A stretch of 64,000 nucleotides of DNA. It comes from Ectobius pallidus (lineage: Eukaryota > Arthropoda > Insecta > Blattodea > Ectobiidae). Of the stretch, positions 33,900 through 45,820 are shown piece by piece. The DNA lies in contig CAXKWD010000006.1 in the NCBI GenBank assembly GCA_964059195.1, positions 63,753,073 to 63,817,072 of the forward strand. Reading direction: 5' to 3'. The position numbers and the translations under genes were made by a program. The notes beneath the pieces were generated by a model. It made no database searches. It was given only the letters and a program-made list of their open reading frames with translations, and was not told the origin of the DNA. Within the stretch, counting starts at the first letter, position 1. Each line of letters begins with the position of its first letter.

Positions 33900-34640
33900 G
33901 CAACCCGAAGAAGCAAAGGGAGGATAACACTCTCTTCCATATGTAATATAAACCAAACTTGTTTACATTGTATTCTACTTTTCCCCAACAATATTTTTCT
34001 AACATCATCTTCTGAAAAAATAAATAAATTAAGCACTGGTCGATCTTTATAATATATTGTCTTATATTTTAAAATTTCCTTTCTAAATTTACATCTCTTT
34101 TAGGCGTACTATCTATTCACATTTCCTATCTAGCTGCCAAGTTTGAAACATTTCTTGGGATTCCTAAAATGTTTTTCTTTTCCTATTCATATTCTGCAAT
34201 GAGTAATCTTCTTTCATCAGTTCTACTCCATACAACATTTTTTTATTTCACTGTTGACTTAGGGATATTAATTAGACTAAATGTATAATATTAGCTAATT
34301 TAAATTAACATTTTTCACTTGTTCTTAACGCTACTGACTCCATAACTCTGAAATTTTATTTTCTTTCCAACGTAGCTCCTAAATGTTTATAGCTATTCCT
34401 AGTCTCATTATTATGAATCAACTTCCCGATCTCACTCCTTATCAAGCCTTCTTTTTCATACTAAAATTTCGTTTTTTTGAAACACATACTTAGTTTCATG
34501 GTGCACAATAAATAGGTTTCTCACATCAAAACACTGAGCCGCAGTCAATCCTGAACTTTTATAAGCATTACTTTGACCAAAGTAAACCTGAGTCTTTATG
34601 AAGCCACTTTATTTTTATTTATTTTAGGCTGTAAAATCAT
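33900..34640 (-). pseudogene. Heavily decayed non-LTR reverse transcriptase remnant
   Basis: On the minus strand, with frequent frame changes and stops, three landmarks occur in the expected order. A KKTK-like segment (CFKKTKF) and an IRSEIGKLI-like segment are followed by YKHLGATLE, a counterpart of the conserved YKYLG motif, and then by VWSRTDERRLLIAE. This order resembles the C-terminal half of reverse transcriptases from LINEs common in insects. The catalytic F/Y-ADD motif is not visible. This is a weak call made by eye. Confidence 0.4.
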
Positions 34641-34649
34641 ACATAGTTT

Positions 34650-36360
34650 AGTCACTATTATATAGTCAGATATCAATAAAAATATTCTCTACATATTTTC
34701 AAAATCTTTTACACTCTTTGTATTCTCAATCCTAGGAGGCACATAACACGCAATGAGATCCAACTTGGTAAAAAATAAGGTTGTATGACCACTCTACTTG
34801 GAAACCACACATTATAGGCCTAGTACTTATCTGTAATATTTTGGACAAGTAGGCCTAAGTCATGAATAAGTCCCGACAGAATAAGTAAAAGTGTTTGGAA
34901 AAAAGTATGAAAATATGCTGCTAGAGCTTGGCCGTAATACGTCCTGGGAGTATAACTACCAATAAGAAATGGTAATACTTTCAGAATATTTCCATTTACT
35001 TCATACCCATAAACTCCCCATAATCTTATGGAATAGGTCCAAGTTCTGCTTTTCATTGTCACCTGTCACATAGGAAGTTCTGAATATGTTCTTGAGAAGC
35101 AATTTCCGATGAATTCATTCTGTAATATAAAAAAGCTAAAGACTGAAAACAATTTCGGGCCGCAGTTATACTCGTATACTAGGAATGTAGTGTTTAGTTT
35201 CTATGGCATAAAAACAGCATGTTAATATTGAAATTAGCGCTTTTCGTTGCATAGAAACAAACATTGGAAGTGTTAGATGTCAGAGCTGTGAGTGAATATG
35301 TGCAAACCGGGTTCCACCCCACCACACGCTTTTGATCTTGTGATTTGCTGCGGCTTATCCCTGGGGTTGAAAGTGATGGATGTGTTTCCTCCCCCCACTC
35401 ATTCCGAACTTATTTCACGAGCAAAAACGCAGAGCAAAACATCGTAATTACTCTAGTAACAGCCCGACGAGGTGTTGTACTGGCAAGTAATTGCAGTAAG
35501 ATGAAGTTACGACTTGTAGATCTGCCACGAAGCGTTCGGTCTCGGTTTTTGCAATATCGGTTGTGTGACTGTGCAGCTCCTTTACAGTTATGTCATGTTT
35601 CGTCTCATCTGCCTTGGAATAGATTTACTTAGAACTATGCTTTCCTATTTTAGTTCTCCTTCAATACAAAATTGTTCATAGTAGTGATGAGCAGAATCGA
35701 ATGATTTTAAAAATCGAATAATCGGTTCTCGAGTAATAGGCCTATAAAGAAATGAATGATAATTCGAATGAAAAAGTTATCGGATGAATGCGAGGATTCG
35801 AGAACTCGAGATCGAAATGTGAGAACTCGTCCTCGAATCGGTATCCGAGTACTACTTGATTGATAACTCAAATCGTCATTCAAATGTTCAGTGTGACAAT
35901 TTCATAATGTTAAAAAATCATTAACTATAAGACGAAATATTATTTGCGTACAGGGCTCGAATTAACGGGGAGATGGGGGATTTCCCTCTCTCGTCATAAA
36001 ATATTCCTGACTCGTCAAATAAAAATTCCTACCTTGCCAGGGATATATATTTTTTACATTTCATAAACTTCAGTTTAAAATTCCAATGCAATTTCCGGAA
36101 ATATGCACTTATGTTTCTTCATAATGCGGTTTTGATCATGTACGATGTAACAGAAGCGCAACAGTGGAAATAAGATATTATATTGCTGCTTTGTGTATGT
36201 TTCTTTATGCCGGCAACAATACGGTTAAAGAATGTTTGCTATGACAGAGAGCGCAATAGTGGCTGGCATTCCGTGGTACTCTGTCAAGTATGTCTTTTAC
36301 AGGGAGTGGATGTTCTGGTTAATTACATGATTACATTTGGACCCACATTTAATTTCCCCC
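34650..36360. other. No gene seen; possible hAT-end-like sequence
   Basis: The 95-codon frame at 35345-35632 and the 80-codon minus frame at 34820-35062 have no recognisable domain. AGTGATGAGCAGAATCGAAT near 35684 and CAGGGCTCGAATTAACGG near 35953 resemble starts of hAT-type MITEs. I found no matching right ends, so they are not called as elements. Confidence 0.4.
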
Positions 36361-36368
36361 TCTTATCA

Positions 36369-36394
36369 TTATATATATATATACACACACACAC
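36369..36394. repeat. (TA)n(CA)n microsatellite
   Basis: A run of TA units passes into CA units. Confidence 0.85.
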
Positions 36395-36619
36395 AAACAC
36401 TAGTTTTATGCATTATAAATTGATTCCTTCACATTATTTGTACTGTAAAATGTTTCCCTAACCTCAATGTCGACTGCATATTGTGGGCAGCTCGAGTACT
36501 GCTCTCATGTGGCCGTCTGTAACTGCTAACTTCCGACTACCAATTACCAACTGCCGACTGCACATTGTGGATAGAGCTTAGAACCTTTTCACACTGGGTC
36601 ACTTGTGACGGTCACCGCT

Positions 36620-38492
36620 AGTATTTATTTATTTATTTATTTATTTTATTCTGCCAACTACAGGAATAAATCCCAATTACAGTTGGCGTAGTTTCGCCAA
36701 TAGATGTTGTACAGTATAAAAATACAATACAATAAATGAACGAATGTGTGAGGATAAAGAAAGAAAAAATACATAAATGATTTACAATAACTACAATTAA
36801 CTTAACAAGACAATCTAAAAATTAAGCCAAATCATATGGAACATATAACAGTTTATGAAGAAGTCTTTATGTACTGATTCAATGACAAGTCAAAATCCAA
36901 AAGAGCATTTTGAAGTGATAGAGAATTATATCGTTTACACATTTGAATGAAAGATGAACATTCTAATATTTTTGACCTAATGACAGGAATATATAACAAT
37001 TCCCTATTCCTTAAATTTAATTGCACTACATTAAATTTAATACGTTTTAAAATTTTAATTAATATCAATTTTAACATTGATAATTTTATATAAGAATAAC
37101 TGTTGCGCTACCAACCTTCTACCAATTAAAGTAACAAATTTAAATTCATTTAATAAAGTATTATAAGAAATTATATCAATTAAAGCAGATCTATCATATT
37201 TTTAAAATACATATATCGAAGAAAACTCTTCTGAATTTTTTCTATGTCATTAATATGAGTTTTATACAATGGTGACCATATAACTGATGCATATTCTAAC
37301 TTACTGCGTACAAAACTATTATAAAGTAGTTGTAAAACACGTTCGTCTTTAATATTTTTTGAATTACGAAAAATAAATCCTAACTGTCCATAAGCTTCAT
37401 CTATTATTTTATCAATATGCTTTCGAAAATTTAAATTATACGTAATAATTAATCCTAAATCTTTAATGGTAAATATTCTTGTTAACGTTTCCGAATTCAT
37501 ACTGTATTCAATAATCGGGTGAAGTGAAAATCTGTGAAAACTCATGAAATAGCATTTTCTAACATTAAACGCCAAATTGTTTTGGATACTCCATTCAAAA
37601 AGCTTGTCTATTGTTAATTGTAATTCCAATTCATCTGATAAAAAACGTATCTCTTTATATATTTTTAAGTCATCTGCAAACAATAAGCATTTAGAATTTT
37701 TAACAATATCTGGTAAATCATTTATAAAGATTAGGAAAAGAAGTGGCCCTAAATTACAGCCCTGTGGTACACCAGAATTTACATCATAAACAAAGGAAGG
37801 ACAATGATTGAAAACAACATATTGTTTACGGTCTTTTAAGTAAGACGCTATCAGCTTCAAGATCATCGAATTAATACCCAACATAGACATTTTAGCCAAC
37901 AGAATATCATGATCTAACTTATCAAATGCCTTTGCAAAACCAGTGTAGATAACGTCAACCCTACACTTCTTATCTAGAGATTCTGATATATCTTGAATAA
38001 AGTTCATTAAGTTAGTCAAAGTCGACCTTTGAGGAAAAAAACCATGTTGAAAAACAGATAGCCTATATATTGGTTGACATGATAAAATATTCTATCATAC
38101 AGAATCCGTTCTAAAATTTTTGCTGGCGCACTTATTAGAGCAATAGGTCTGTAATTCGTTACTTTTATTTTTTCACCACTTTTGAATGCAGGAGTTATTT
38201 GAGTGATTTTCCATACATCTGGAAATATTTGAGAACTAAGTATTCTGTTAAAGATTAATAGAAAAGGGGATTCTAATATCGTTGCGCAACCTTTTAATAC
38301 GTTAGGAGGAATTCCATCATAACCTGCTGATTTCTTTGGCTTAAGCTTGTTAATAGCATTCCGATACTCCACACTATTGCCAATAGTAGCTACATGATAA
38401 AACAATTTGTAATCGCTTTTGACATCCCAAATGGCAGGCCGACTTTCCACTTCACTTATAAAATCTTCAGTAGTAATCATATCTAAACTCAT
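36620..38492 (-). mobile_element. 5'-truncated non-LTR retrotransposon with (AAAT)n tail
   Basis: It reads right to left, with coding remnants from 38492 to 36853, then a 3' UTR ending in an (AAAT)n tail on the minus strand (the TTTA run at 36621-36645). GCTAG occurs just left of the tail and just right of the 5' edge (38493-38498 region). This is a possible 5-bp target duplication but too short to be firm. It sits within the MITE at 36581-38758. Confidence 0.7.
36853..38492 (-). pseudogene. Non-LTR reverse transcriptase (CR1/jockey-like), frameshifted
   Basis: The enzyme copies the element RNA at the nicked target. The first frame (38492-38016) has AINKLKPKKSAGYDGIPPNV, then KITQITPAFKSG and NYRPIALISAPAKILERIL, the standard fingers motifs. 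A single-base frame change near 38065-38075 moves to the second frame (38019-37180), with a QHGFFPQRST-type start, FDKLDHDILL, SGVPQGCNLGPLLFLIFIND and the catalytic LLFADDLKIY. YNSFVRSKLEYASVIWSP follows. A third frame (37077-36853) holds the C-terminal helix region ending in SLNQYIKTSS. At least two frameshifts make it inactive, and no endonuclease domain is present because of 5' truncation. CR1 and jockey clades cannot be separated by eye. Confidence 0.8.
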
Positions 38493-38756
38493 GGCTAGGT
38501 GACTAGTTTCGCTGAGCTCGATTATACAACTGAATTATGTATGTACAACTTGCATTGTTGGCATTCATAATAAAAGTGACCGTGCGGTGACCGTCACAAG
38601 TGACCAAGTGTGAATGCTCCCATTTAAACCAATAATTCTTCGCCGGTGACCGGTCACAAGTGACCGTCCCATGTGCTCGGAGTAGACACTGCAGCGTCAC
38701 TTGTGTTTATGTGGGTCACCACGTTATCCGTCACAAGTGACCAAGTGTGAACAGGC

Positions 38757-38885
38757 TCTAAGGCTGCCTTGGAGCCGTGGGTAAGGAAGCTTTGGGTTCG
38801 AATCCCGCCTCGGACACGGGTGTTTGCGTGGAAAAAGGGAAAACAAGAGGAAAACAAGACGTAAATCAGAAATCCTTTGTGTTCG
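38757..38885 (+). repeat. tRNA-like SINE
   Basis: GAGCCGTGGGTAAGGAAGC is followed by the B box GGGTTCGAATCCCGCC at about 38792-38807, then ACACGGGTGTTTGCGTGG and an A-rich end. It lies directly against the right end of the MITE. Confidence 0.5.
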
Positions 38886-38899
38886 TAAAAAAAAAGTAA

Positions 38900-39950
38900 T
38901 GGTCTCTTAAACCAATTTATAGTAATATAGCACCTACTTCTGATGAGAAGAATTAGTTACATTTAATAACATTAACTTGTCAAGCTAAAATTATCTGTAA
39001 AGATATTCTTCTATCCCACAAATAATACCACTTAGATTACTTGCTTTATTTTTCGTGGCGAATGGTTTGCGAGCGGTTCGCGAACAGCTCAAAATGACGT
39101 AGGTAGGCCTACCTATCTGCGCTCCGAATGCTCAGAAGCATTTCCTCAGATTTTGTTAATAATGCCCAATGACTCGTAATGCATCATATTAAGGTTGGAT
39201 TTCAGGATGCTGTCTTTGGGATTGACTAGGCTTATTTTCCATGCCACATGAGGAGTGCTGGTTTTTTCCATAAAAAAAAAACATTCATCGGTTGGGTATG
39301 AACATGCGGACATACCCAATCTAATGACAATTTTCAATCGTTTAGACAACGAGAGATCTTAAATACAGTTGGCTCATCTGAAAACTACGTTTTGATTTTA
39401 GGCACGATAGGCAACCCCATTATTAACCATTGCCAAAAAGAAAAATGGTGACCTAAAGAACGCCCGACATGGAGAACTGCTGAATTATTTTGCAGACGTA
39501 CTGCAAATTAAACGGGATATGAAAACATCTATTTCATAAATACACAGTTGTTACCCGCAAAATGATTGTCATTCAAAATGTAGAGAGTATTTCGCACCAT
39601 ACTTTTAAATAAATTATGGTAAGTAATTTAATTGCAGAAAAGTATTTTATGGTTATACTACTGAATTGGAAACGAACATTTTATTGCCTTTTTTCTCCCA
39701 TTACTCATGATGAACAGTGATTTTTTTATGTCATTTTGCATCCAGCAATGATTTGTAGTTTGACACTTAACTGTTAATTTATACATTTCCTGGCACGTGA
39801 AAAATTATTTTAAATCTCTATCGTTAAAAAGGACATAAATTACGAAATCAGCGTTGGTTATTTATTGCTCGTAAATAATACTGCAGTCAAATGCGACTCG
39901 AAATGACTGACAATTAAGGTTAAATTGTAGTTTTGGCAGATGAATACTAG
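38900..39950. other. No gene seen
   Basis: AT-rich sequence. Nothing is recognised. Confidence 0.45.
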
Positions 39951-40108
39951 TGTATTTAAAATTTACATTAAGGGTCGTGTTTTACATTCAATGGAGTGGG
40001 GATTGTTTTGTGAACAACACAAGCAGACGGCAACTTTGATCAGGGAGTGTACAACACATGTCGGTTGCGCTCTATTTCCACGATCGTGGCATCTATTCCG
40101 GGGTGTAT

Positions 40109-40679
40109 GTAATCTGCGCCACGGTTGACACCGAATTTGAAATAGAATAAAAATGAGATGTGTAAACTGCGGCACAAAGATATATAAAATTCGCCACGGA
40201 GATATGTAGATGCACTTCTCCAGTTCCAAACAAGTACCTACATAACACTGAGAAGTATTGAGCAAGGGAAGAGCAGCTAAAACAAATGACAATAATTATC
40301 GTCTACTTAAGTGGAATATAAACAATGAAATATCCCGTTTTGATTTTATTAAGAAGGCGTCATATGAGAACAAAGTGCTCATGCAAAAAAATTAGGTTAG
40401 TGTTTTTAACAATTTTATAAGTGACGAAGCGTTCATGCAAAAGAAATTAGGGCATTGTTTTTAACATTTTTAAAATGACAAAACTACTAAGCCTGACATT
40501 TTTAACCACACCTATGCAATGTCATAGCCAATCATAAATCTGGAGAAGTGGGAAGGAAAATGTTAGTGCGTTAGTATGACGGTGACGCAATTTAAATGTC
40601 GGTGGCGCAGTTTACATATGTCGGTGACGCAGTTTACATCGTGTAGGTTGGGGGAAAATGTAGAAGTGGCGCAGATTAC
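40109..40679. mobile_element. Unclassified element with opposed clusters of a 14-16-bp motif
   Basis: Four copies of a TGTAAACTGCGCCAC-like motif lie at 40109, 40161, 40184 and 40204. Four copies of its reverse complement (GTGGCGCAGTTTACAT and variants) lie at 40582, 40602, 40624 and 40666. The outermost pair, GTAATCTGCGCCAC and GTGGCGCAGATTAC, is perfectly inverted. The centre holds a two-copy tandem repeat (40368-40484). The arrangement resembles subterminal repeats bound by a transposase. No target duplication was found and the frames inside are not recognisable. Confidence 0.5.
40368..40484. repeat. Two-copy tandem repeat, about 60-bp unit
   Basis: Both units share a CATGCAAAA.AAATTAGG core followed by a GTTTTTAAC.ATTTT run, with a few changes. 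Confidence 0.6.
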
Positions 40680-41089
40680 CTTTTCCCCTTTTCCGCTATC
40701 CTGGCATTTATTGCCATCTCATCTCTGTGTTAAGCCACGTGTTCATATTTTTTTTATTTATTAATATCAGGTCATTTTTTATTTATTTTGTAATCTTCCT
40801 GCTGCATTCATAGCTTGAAGTTAAGACGAAGAGTATCTTTTAACATTCTATGCAGATAAGATACGCGTATAGTGATGATATTGATGGTGATGATGATATG
40901 GGTTTAACAGCTAAAATAGGAAATAATCTGCCTTATAGACCTACCCCGTTAATATAATGGAATTTGGGTTCAACCTAAGAGGTCTAGACCACCCATGACC
41001 TTAGATGTTGAAGGGCCTCTAAACTCCAACACTACTACTAAGAGGTCACAATTTTAAGGTGAATTTTTATGTATATTATCCAAATACAA

Positions 41090-41118
41090 GAATAAACAAT
41101 AATAAATAAATAAATAAA
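41090..41118. repeat. (AATA)n tract
   Basis: Short AATA run. It may be a LINE tail, but no LINE body is seen next to it. Confidence 0.5.
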
Positions 41119-41369
41119 TGTACACACTATGTGTTTCAGACTATATAAGTTTTAATGTCAATCCCCAAAAATTAATTTTATTATCTGATTATTTTATTCT
41201 TGAACTCAAATTATTTTATAATAATGGGAGTAAAGGTGGATTTTTCACATTTTAGCTGACATTAATCCCTCGTTGGCAATGATGAAATTCATTAATGGGT
41301 TTAACAGCCAGAGGGTTGTTGGAATCAGGGGAATCATGGGATAAGAACTACAGTTCGCCAGCAGCGTAC

Positions 41370-41560
41370 TAGATAGACAGCGTGATAGTGGTTTGCTTTG
41401 AATTCCGCGGAGTGGAGATGAAGGGAAAACACAGCACACAAATGTCCTGAACCAAGAAAGGAAATTTTCCACTTTTGATAATTCCCCAAACTAAGGAGAG
41501 GAATCGAACCTGGATCCCCGGAGTGAAAGGCAGGCGCGCTCACGGCGGCGGTCAGTAAAT
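41370..41560 (-). repeat. tRNA-derived SINE, minus strand
   Basis: On the minus strand, GTGAGCGCGCCTGCC, then the B box CCAGGTTCGATTCCTCTCC, then TTGGTTCAGGACATTTGTGT, resemble the head and body of family B (6005, 26047), with more divergence. Confidence 0.5.
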
Positions 41561-41629
41561 ATACTAATGCCAATGTGTAGAAAGAGTGAATTTTTGGAAA
41601 CTGAATGACTCGTTGCATGTAGAACATTA

Positions 41630-42780
41630 TATTAAGCAGAGAAGTCTTGAAATTACTCTGTCCATCACAATTGTTTTTTTATGGTCCATTTATGTAATTG
41701 AAGGAAAGGGAATCCTCCCTAAACACTTAAGATGGTAAAATGCCATTTGAGCGGCGGTGTAAAATTATGAATAAAAATTTTGTTTCTACCCACGCTTTTT
41801 CATGATTCTCTTCTATCAGGAATATTAGATAGGTCTTAGTGTTTATTGAAGAATGTTTCTCTGTCACACTTGTATTTACCATTCTTTGTCTGATTTAATA
41901 ACATTTCTCCACGTAAAGGACTTCTCGTGTCAACATCGTTATATTCGTTACTTATTCATGGTAAATTCCAAGATCCAGAGAGTAACATTTTTAACGAGTT
42001 CTCTTGAATTCGACCGAACAAATTTCCCATAACAATGATAAACACGCACATATCTTCACCCTCAGAGGAACAGCCATCCTCCAGCTGTCACCCTCATGTT
42101 TCCCAATTACAACGCAACTTTCATATCTCCTTCCACTAGAGTTCTTGTCACCCCCAACCCTTATTCTCCCCTTTCTCACGATGTCTTGTCATTCCCCAGA
42201 TCATTTTCTCTTCCTGTTTTCAAAAAAGTACTCTCCATTCCAACCCCTCCACAATTTTCATTTATTTTTCTTCGCTTTCTGGCTATATTCATTACGCTTT
42301 TATTTCAGCTTTTCGTTATTATCTTCTTGGAGCTTGTTTCTTTCTTATGCAGGCTTCATTGTCATCTTCCTCAATAACAAATTATGTACGGGTCTTTGTT
42401 CTGATGGAAGCGTACTGCTTGTAATTACAAGGAGTATTAAAACACTTTCATATTATTTAGTTATTTCCAACGGTTCCTAGGGCACTCAGATACTATTTTG
42501 CTATCATATTGCATTGGGTTTCAAGAATGCAACCAATCCTCGTTTCAGCATATACACTAGTAAATAATATAGCTTAATTATATATACCGTACCTATAATA
42601 ATATATAGTAGGCCTGTCTGTTGTCATTTCGCCTTTATCTATGAATGATGAACGACCGAAGGATTTTTCCACTTCGGTTTTAAGAATTTACATATTTCTG
42701 TTTTAATAAATATTTCAGGTCCACATTTATTTTAAAAAAAAATATGTTAAAAGCCAAACAATATGTTTCTTCTAGTATCT
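41630..42780. other. No gene assigned
   Basis: A 158-codon plus-strand frame (42004-42480) lies in a pyrimidine-rich stretch and translates to Phe/Leu/Ser-rich sequence with no domain. A second, overlapping frame is also open, so the openness reflects composition. Treated as non-coding. Confidence 0.5.
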
Positions 42781-42786
42781 CCAATG

Positions 42787-43029
42787 AGGCACTCAGAATA
42801 CAAGTAATGTATGTCCAGGAATCACAAAATTGTTAAATTAGAGTTTATTTGTTTCATCAACGTTAGTTGTTCTAACAGAACGAGTGCAATAAGTTCAAAC
42901 TTCAACTATTTCTCTCCAATTTGAGTAGATACATACAGTGATTATGTATAAACTTATGGAGATTTGAGGCCAAATATCTCAGAACTAGTTCTTTGCACTT
43001 ACACCACTTGTATTCTGAGTGTCTCAAAT
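42787..43029. mobile_element. Small inverted-repeat element
   Basis: GAGGCACTCAGAATACAAGT at the left and (minus strand) GAGACACTCAGAATACAAGT at the right form a 20-bp inverted repeat with one mismatch, enclosing about 200 AT-rich bases. The target duplication is unclear. Confidence 0.55.
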
Positions 43030-43589
43030 ATTCTCATATTCTTATGTACTATATAGGTAAGTAGGTAGTAGTATATAGGTAAGAAGTTCCTCAATTTTGA
43101 TATTCAGCCGGATTCATACAATTAAAACAAATAATAGAAATGTTCATTATTCGAAACCTTAATTCACATGTAATTCACATTAATGTGAATATTTTTTTTT
43201 TTTACTTTAAACATTCCTTACTTATTTATGCGCAAGTATTAATTGGCTGATCGTTTCAGTTCGAAGGTAGTTTCTCTGTAATTCTTTCCTAGCCTATACG
43301 GCTGCTCTCTAGTTTATAACCTGAATATAATTAACCACCTCACAAACCATTGATTGTTTTGCATTGTGTGAATCTTCATATATGCTTAAGTAAGTGTAAG
43401 TGTAAGCGTTTATTATAGTATTTATCTTTTTACAAATTCTAATGCAAACAGTTGCATTGGTTCGCATGGACCGTACATGCTTACGCAAAACACAACAAAA
43501 AGAAATAGGCCTAGAACAAATAATATAAAAATACAAATTAACACAAACAAACTTAGTTTATTCTTCACCCGCTCTTCAATTTGCCTCTT

Positions 43590-43790
43590 TTTCAAACCTG
43601 AGCAGTCTCGCCTTCATTAAAAACTTCCCAATGCTTTCCTCAACATTTTCGTTGCTCCCTATTTGATTCCATAAAAGGTACTGGTAGATATTTTTCCCTC
43701 CAATTTTCCAAACCTTTACAATTCGCCAAAATATGAAACCAAGTATTTGAAAGGATTGTATTACTATATGCTAAGGTAAATCTTATACGG
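43590..43790 (-). pseudogene. Possible C-terminal fragment of a retroelement protein
   Basis: On the minus strand, FHILANCKGLENWREKYLPV is read in one frame. A one-base shift gives SNENVEESIGKFLMKARLL and a stop. The amphipathic, conserved-looking segments split by a frameshift suggest a decayed coding end, perhaps of a non-LTR element like the RNase H remnant at 44553-45249. The family is not certain. Confidence 0.3.
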
Positions 43791-43942
43791 CTGTGTGAGA
43801 GTGAATTCTTTACTCGCTTAGCTAACTACTCAATTTTCCTAGGCACCTGTCAAAAGGGGCAGAGTGTGAACGTTTGTAAAGTATTAGTAGTAAGTTCTTC
43901 ATCAAGAACTTTTTACTGTGCATAATTATTGTTTCCAGTTTT

Positions 43943-43943
43943 T

Positions 43944-43977
<34 letters not shown>

Positions 43978-43993
43978 AGCTTACTTACTTACT
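43943..43993. repeat. (TTAC)n microsatellite
   Basis: About eleven TTAC units with one interruption (TAGC). Confidence 0.85.
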
Positions 43994-43999
43994 CAATGG

Positions 44000-44450
44000 C
44001 AATAGATAATTCCTAAGCAGGCTAGAGTAATTTTACATATTTTATGGAACCCGGAGGTTCATTGCAGCCCTTCATGAGCCCACCATTCAATCTGTTCTGT
44101 GCTAACTCCATCCAACCATCCCTCGCAAATCCTACTTTCCTTAAATCTATTGTAGTATTGTCCTCCCACCTCCAGGACTTTTTAATGTTATTATTTATTA
44201 AAGAAACTCATCAGCATGCTCCATTAATAATATTACATGCATTACAATACTTAGTCTCAAGTTTGATAATTACAGTAATTACATAAATAACACATAACCT
44301 AGAAAATAAAAAATAAAGTACCAACGAAAATAATTAAATAATAATACATTAATTTTAGTCCCAAATATTATACACTACTGTAAATATTCTAATGTCATAC
44401 TATACATTACATTAAGTCACTGTTATATTATATCATTGACTCCTAATATA
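44000..44450. other. No gene seen
   Basis: AT-rich. The 80-codon frame at 44044-44286 has no recognisable domain. Confidence 0.45.
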
Positions 44451-44552
44451 ATCGTTATCACTCGCTATCACTGTTCTCACACTCTTACAGGTTCAAAGAC
44501 TGTATAAAGCTTTGGAATACCCTCATATGGCGCTGGATTAGCTGATCTGTTG

Positions 44553-45249
44553 TCACTGGCCATGTGTCTCCCTTTTTCCTGACTGGGGACTTCTCTGACA
44601 TGAGCATGTGCGGTCTTCCGCTATATGGAATCTATGCAGATAAGATTTGGTTTTCCCGTGGCCCGTTACTATAGCGGTAAATTCTGGAGTTACGGGTAAT
44701 TTTAGCTTTAAACGTTTTTGTATTGACGGGAAGAATGTCTTCGTTAAGGCTCCTTTTGTAGAATTATCCCATCTTTGTTGCCATAGCTGAAGTGTCTGAT
44801 CGTTGATTTGTGTCATAGTGGTGGATTTAGGTATTTTATCGTATATGGGCTGTTGATGTATATCTGCTGCCGCTTCTTTCGCTAATTTGTCTGCAAGCTC
44901 ATTCCCGGCAATTCCTATGTGTGCTTTAACCCAATTCAAATATATTGTCCAGTTCTCATTTTCTAAGCTTCTGACTGTTAAATATTTCTGTTGTTAAGGA
45001 ATTCCATTTGTATTTGTTGCATAGTAGGGAGAGAGTTGTTTTGCTATCGGTGTACAACGCTGCAGTTTTCTTCTCATTTGTAAAATATTTTAATTGTATT
45101 AATTCTTGGAGAGCCTTGAGAATAGGGATTTGCTCTGCCTGGTTATTGGAGCAGACGGCATGTAGCTTATACTTCAGCTGTCGAATAACTGTTCCTTGTT
45201 TGTACAATGCTGCTGCAGCTCCGACCTTCCCAACCTCCAGGACTTCCAA
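44553..45249 (-). pseudogene. RNase H and C-terminal region of a non-LTR retrotransposon, frameshifted
   Basis: The first frame (45249-44956) has a strand-rich RNase H start with HAVCSNNQAEQIPILKALQE, containing the catalytic Glu, and ALYTDSKTTLSLL, with the catalytic Asp. A shift near 44950 leads to the second frame (44939-44553), beginning NWVKAHIGIAGNELADKLAK, the final RNase H motif with His and Asp, followed by a linker and YLHRFHIAEDRTCSCQ. The HIGIAGNELAD pattern is typical of R1/I-type elements. The reverse transcriptase upstream is missing, and a frameshift plus 5' truncation make it a pseudogene. Opposite-strand frames are not genes. Confidence 0.75.
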
Positions 45250-45299
45250 GTGGTCTTTTTCTTTCGAGTCTCCCGGTTAATATTATATTTCAGTTTATA

Positions 45300-45757
45300 T
45301 AATGTTCAGTAATTGAGCATGATGGATATCCTTTGAAAGAAGGACCATTACTCACGAAACAACGTGTTTATGTGTATAATCCACGATTGCCGTATCCTTA
45401 TAAGATATTTCAGACTGTGGAGTGTAGTATACCTGACAGGAGAAAACATTATGATGCCATGAGTGTGTGAAATTCTGCACCCACATAACGTTCTCCACGG
45501 GAGATCACATCAATAATTCCATTACGGCTACTCGACGTGCGGCTCGATCAGAAACTGCAGACAGCGCATAAAATCAAGTAGCGTGTTTACTGTAGCTCTC
45601 TTGAATATCTTTCCGTTTTCAGCGCCTCAAAGGGAAAAAGATCCTTCAATCTGTACTTCAAAAATTCATATTCCATTATTTGTAGGACCCTTAGGAACAG
45701 CTATACTTGGCATTTCTCCGTTTGTCGTCAGTGAATTTTAAAGTAATGACAATGCTA

Positions 45758-45820
<63 letters not shown>

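Larger units (their letters stand above)
36581..38758. mobile_element. Harbinger-like MITE split by a LINE
   Basis: The left end GAACCTTTTCACACTGGGTC and the right end (minus strand) GAGCCTGTTCACACTTGGTC are inverted and continue with ACTTGTGACGG. The flanks are TTA (36578-36580) and TAA (38759-38761). They are not identical but fit a diverged 3-bp duplication. Further internal copies of GTCACAAGTGACC occur at about 38595, 38650 and 38730. The non-LTR retrotransposon at 36620-38492 lies between the left arm and the rest, so the empty MITE would be only about 300 bp. Confidence 0.6.

Noticed and set aside
35684..36060. Additional hAT MITEs
   Set aside because: Left-end-like sequences occur, but no matching right ends or 8-bp duplications were found.
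36620..36645. Independent (TTTA)n microsatellite
   Set aside because: Better explained as the 3' tail of the LINE on the minus strand.
42004..42480. 158-codon protein gene
   Set aside because: It lies in pyrimidine-rich sequence with another open frame overlapping. There is no domain, and the Phe/Leu/Ser-rich content follows from composition.
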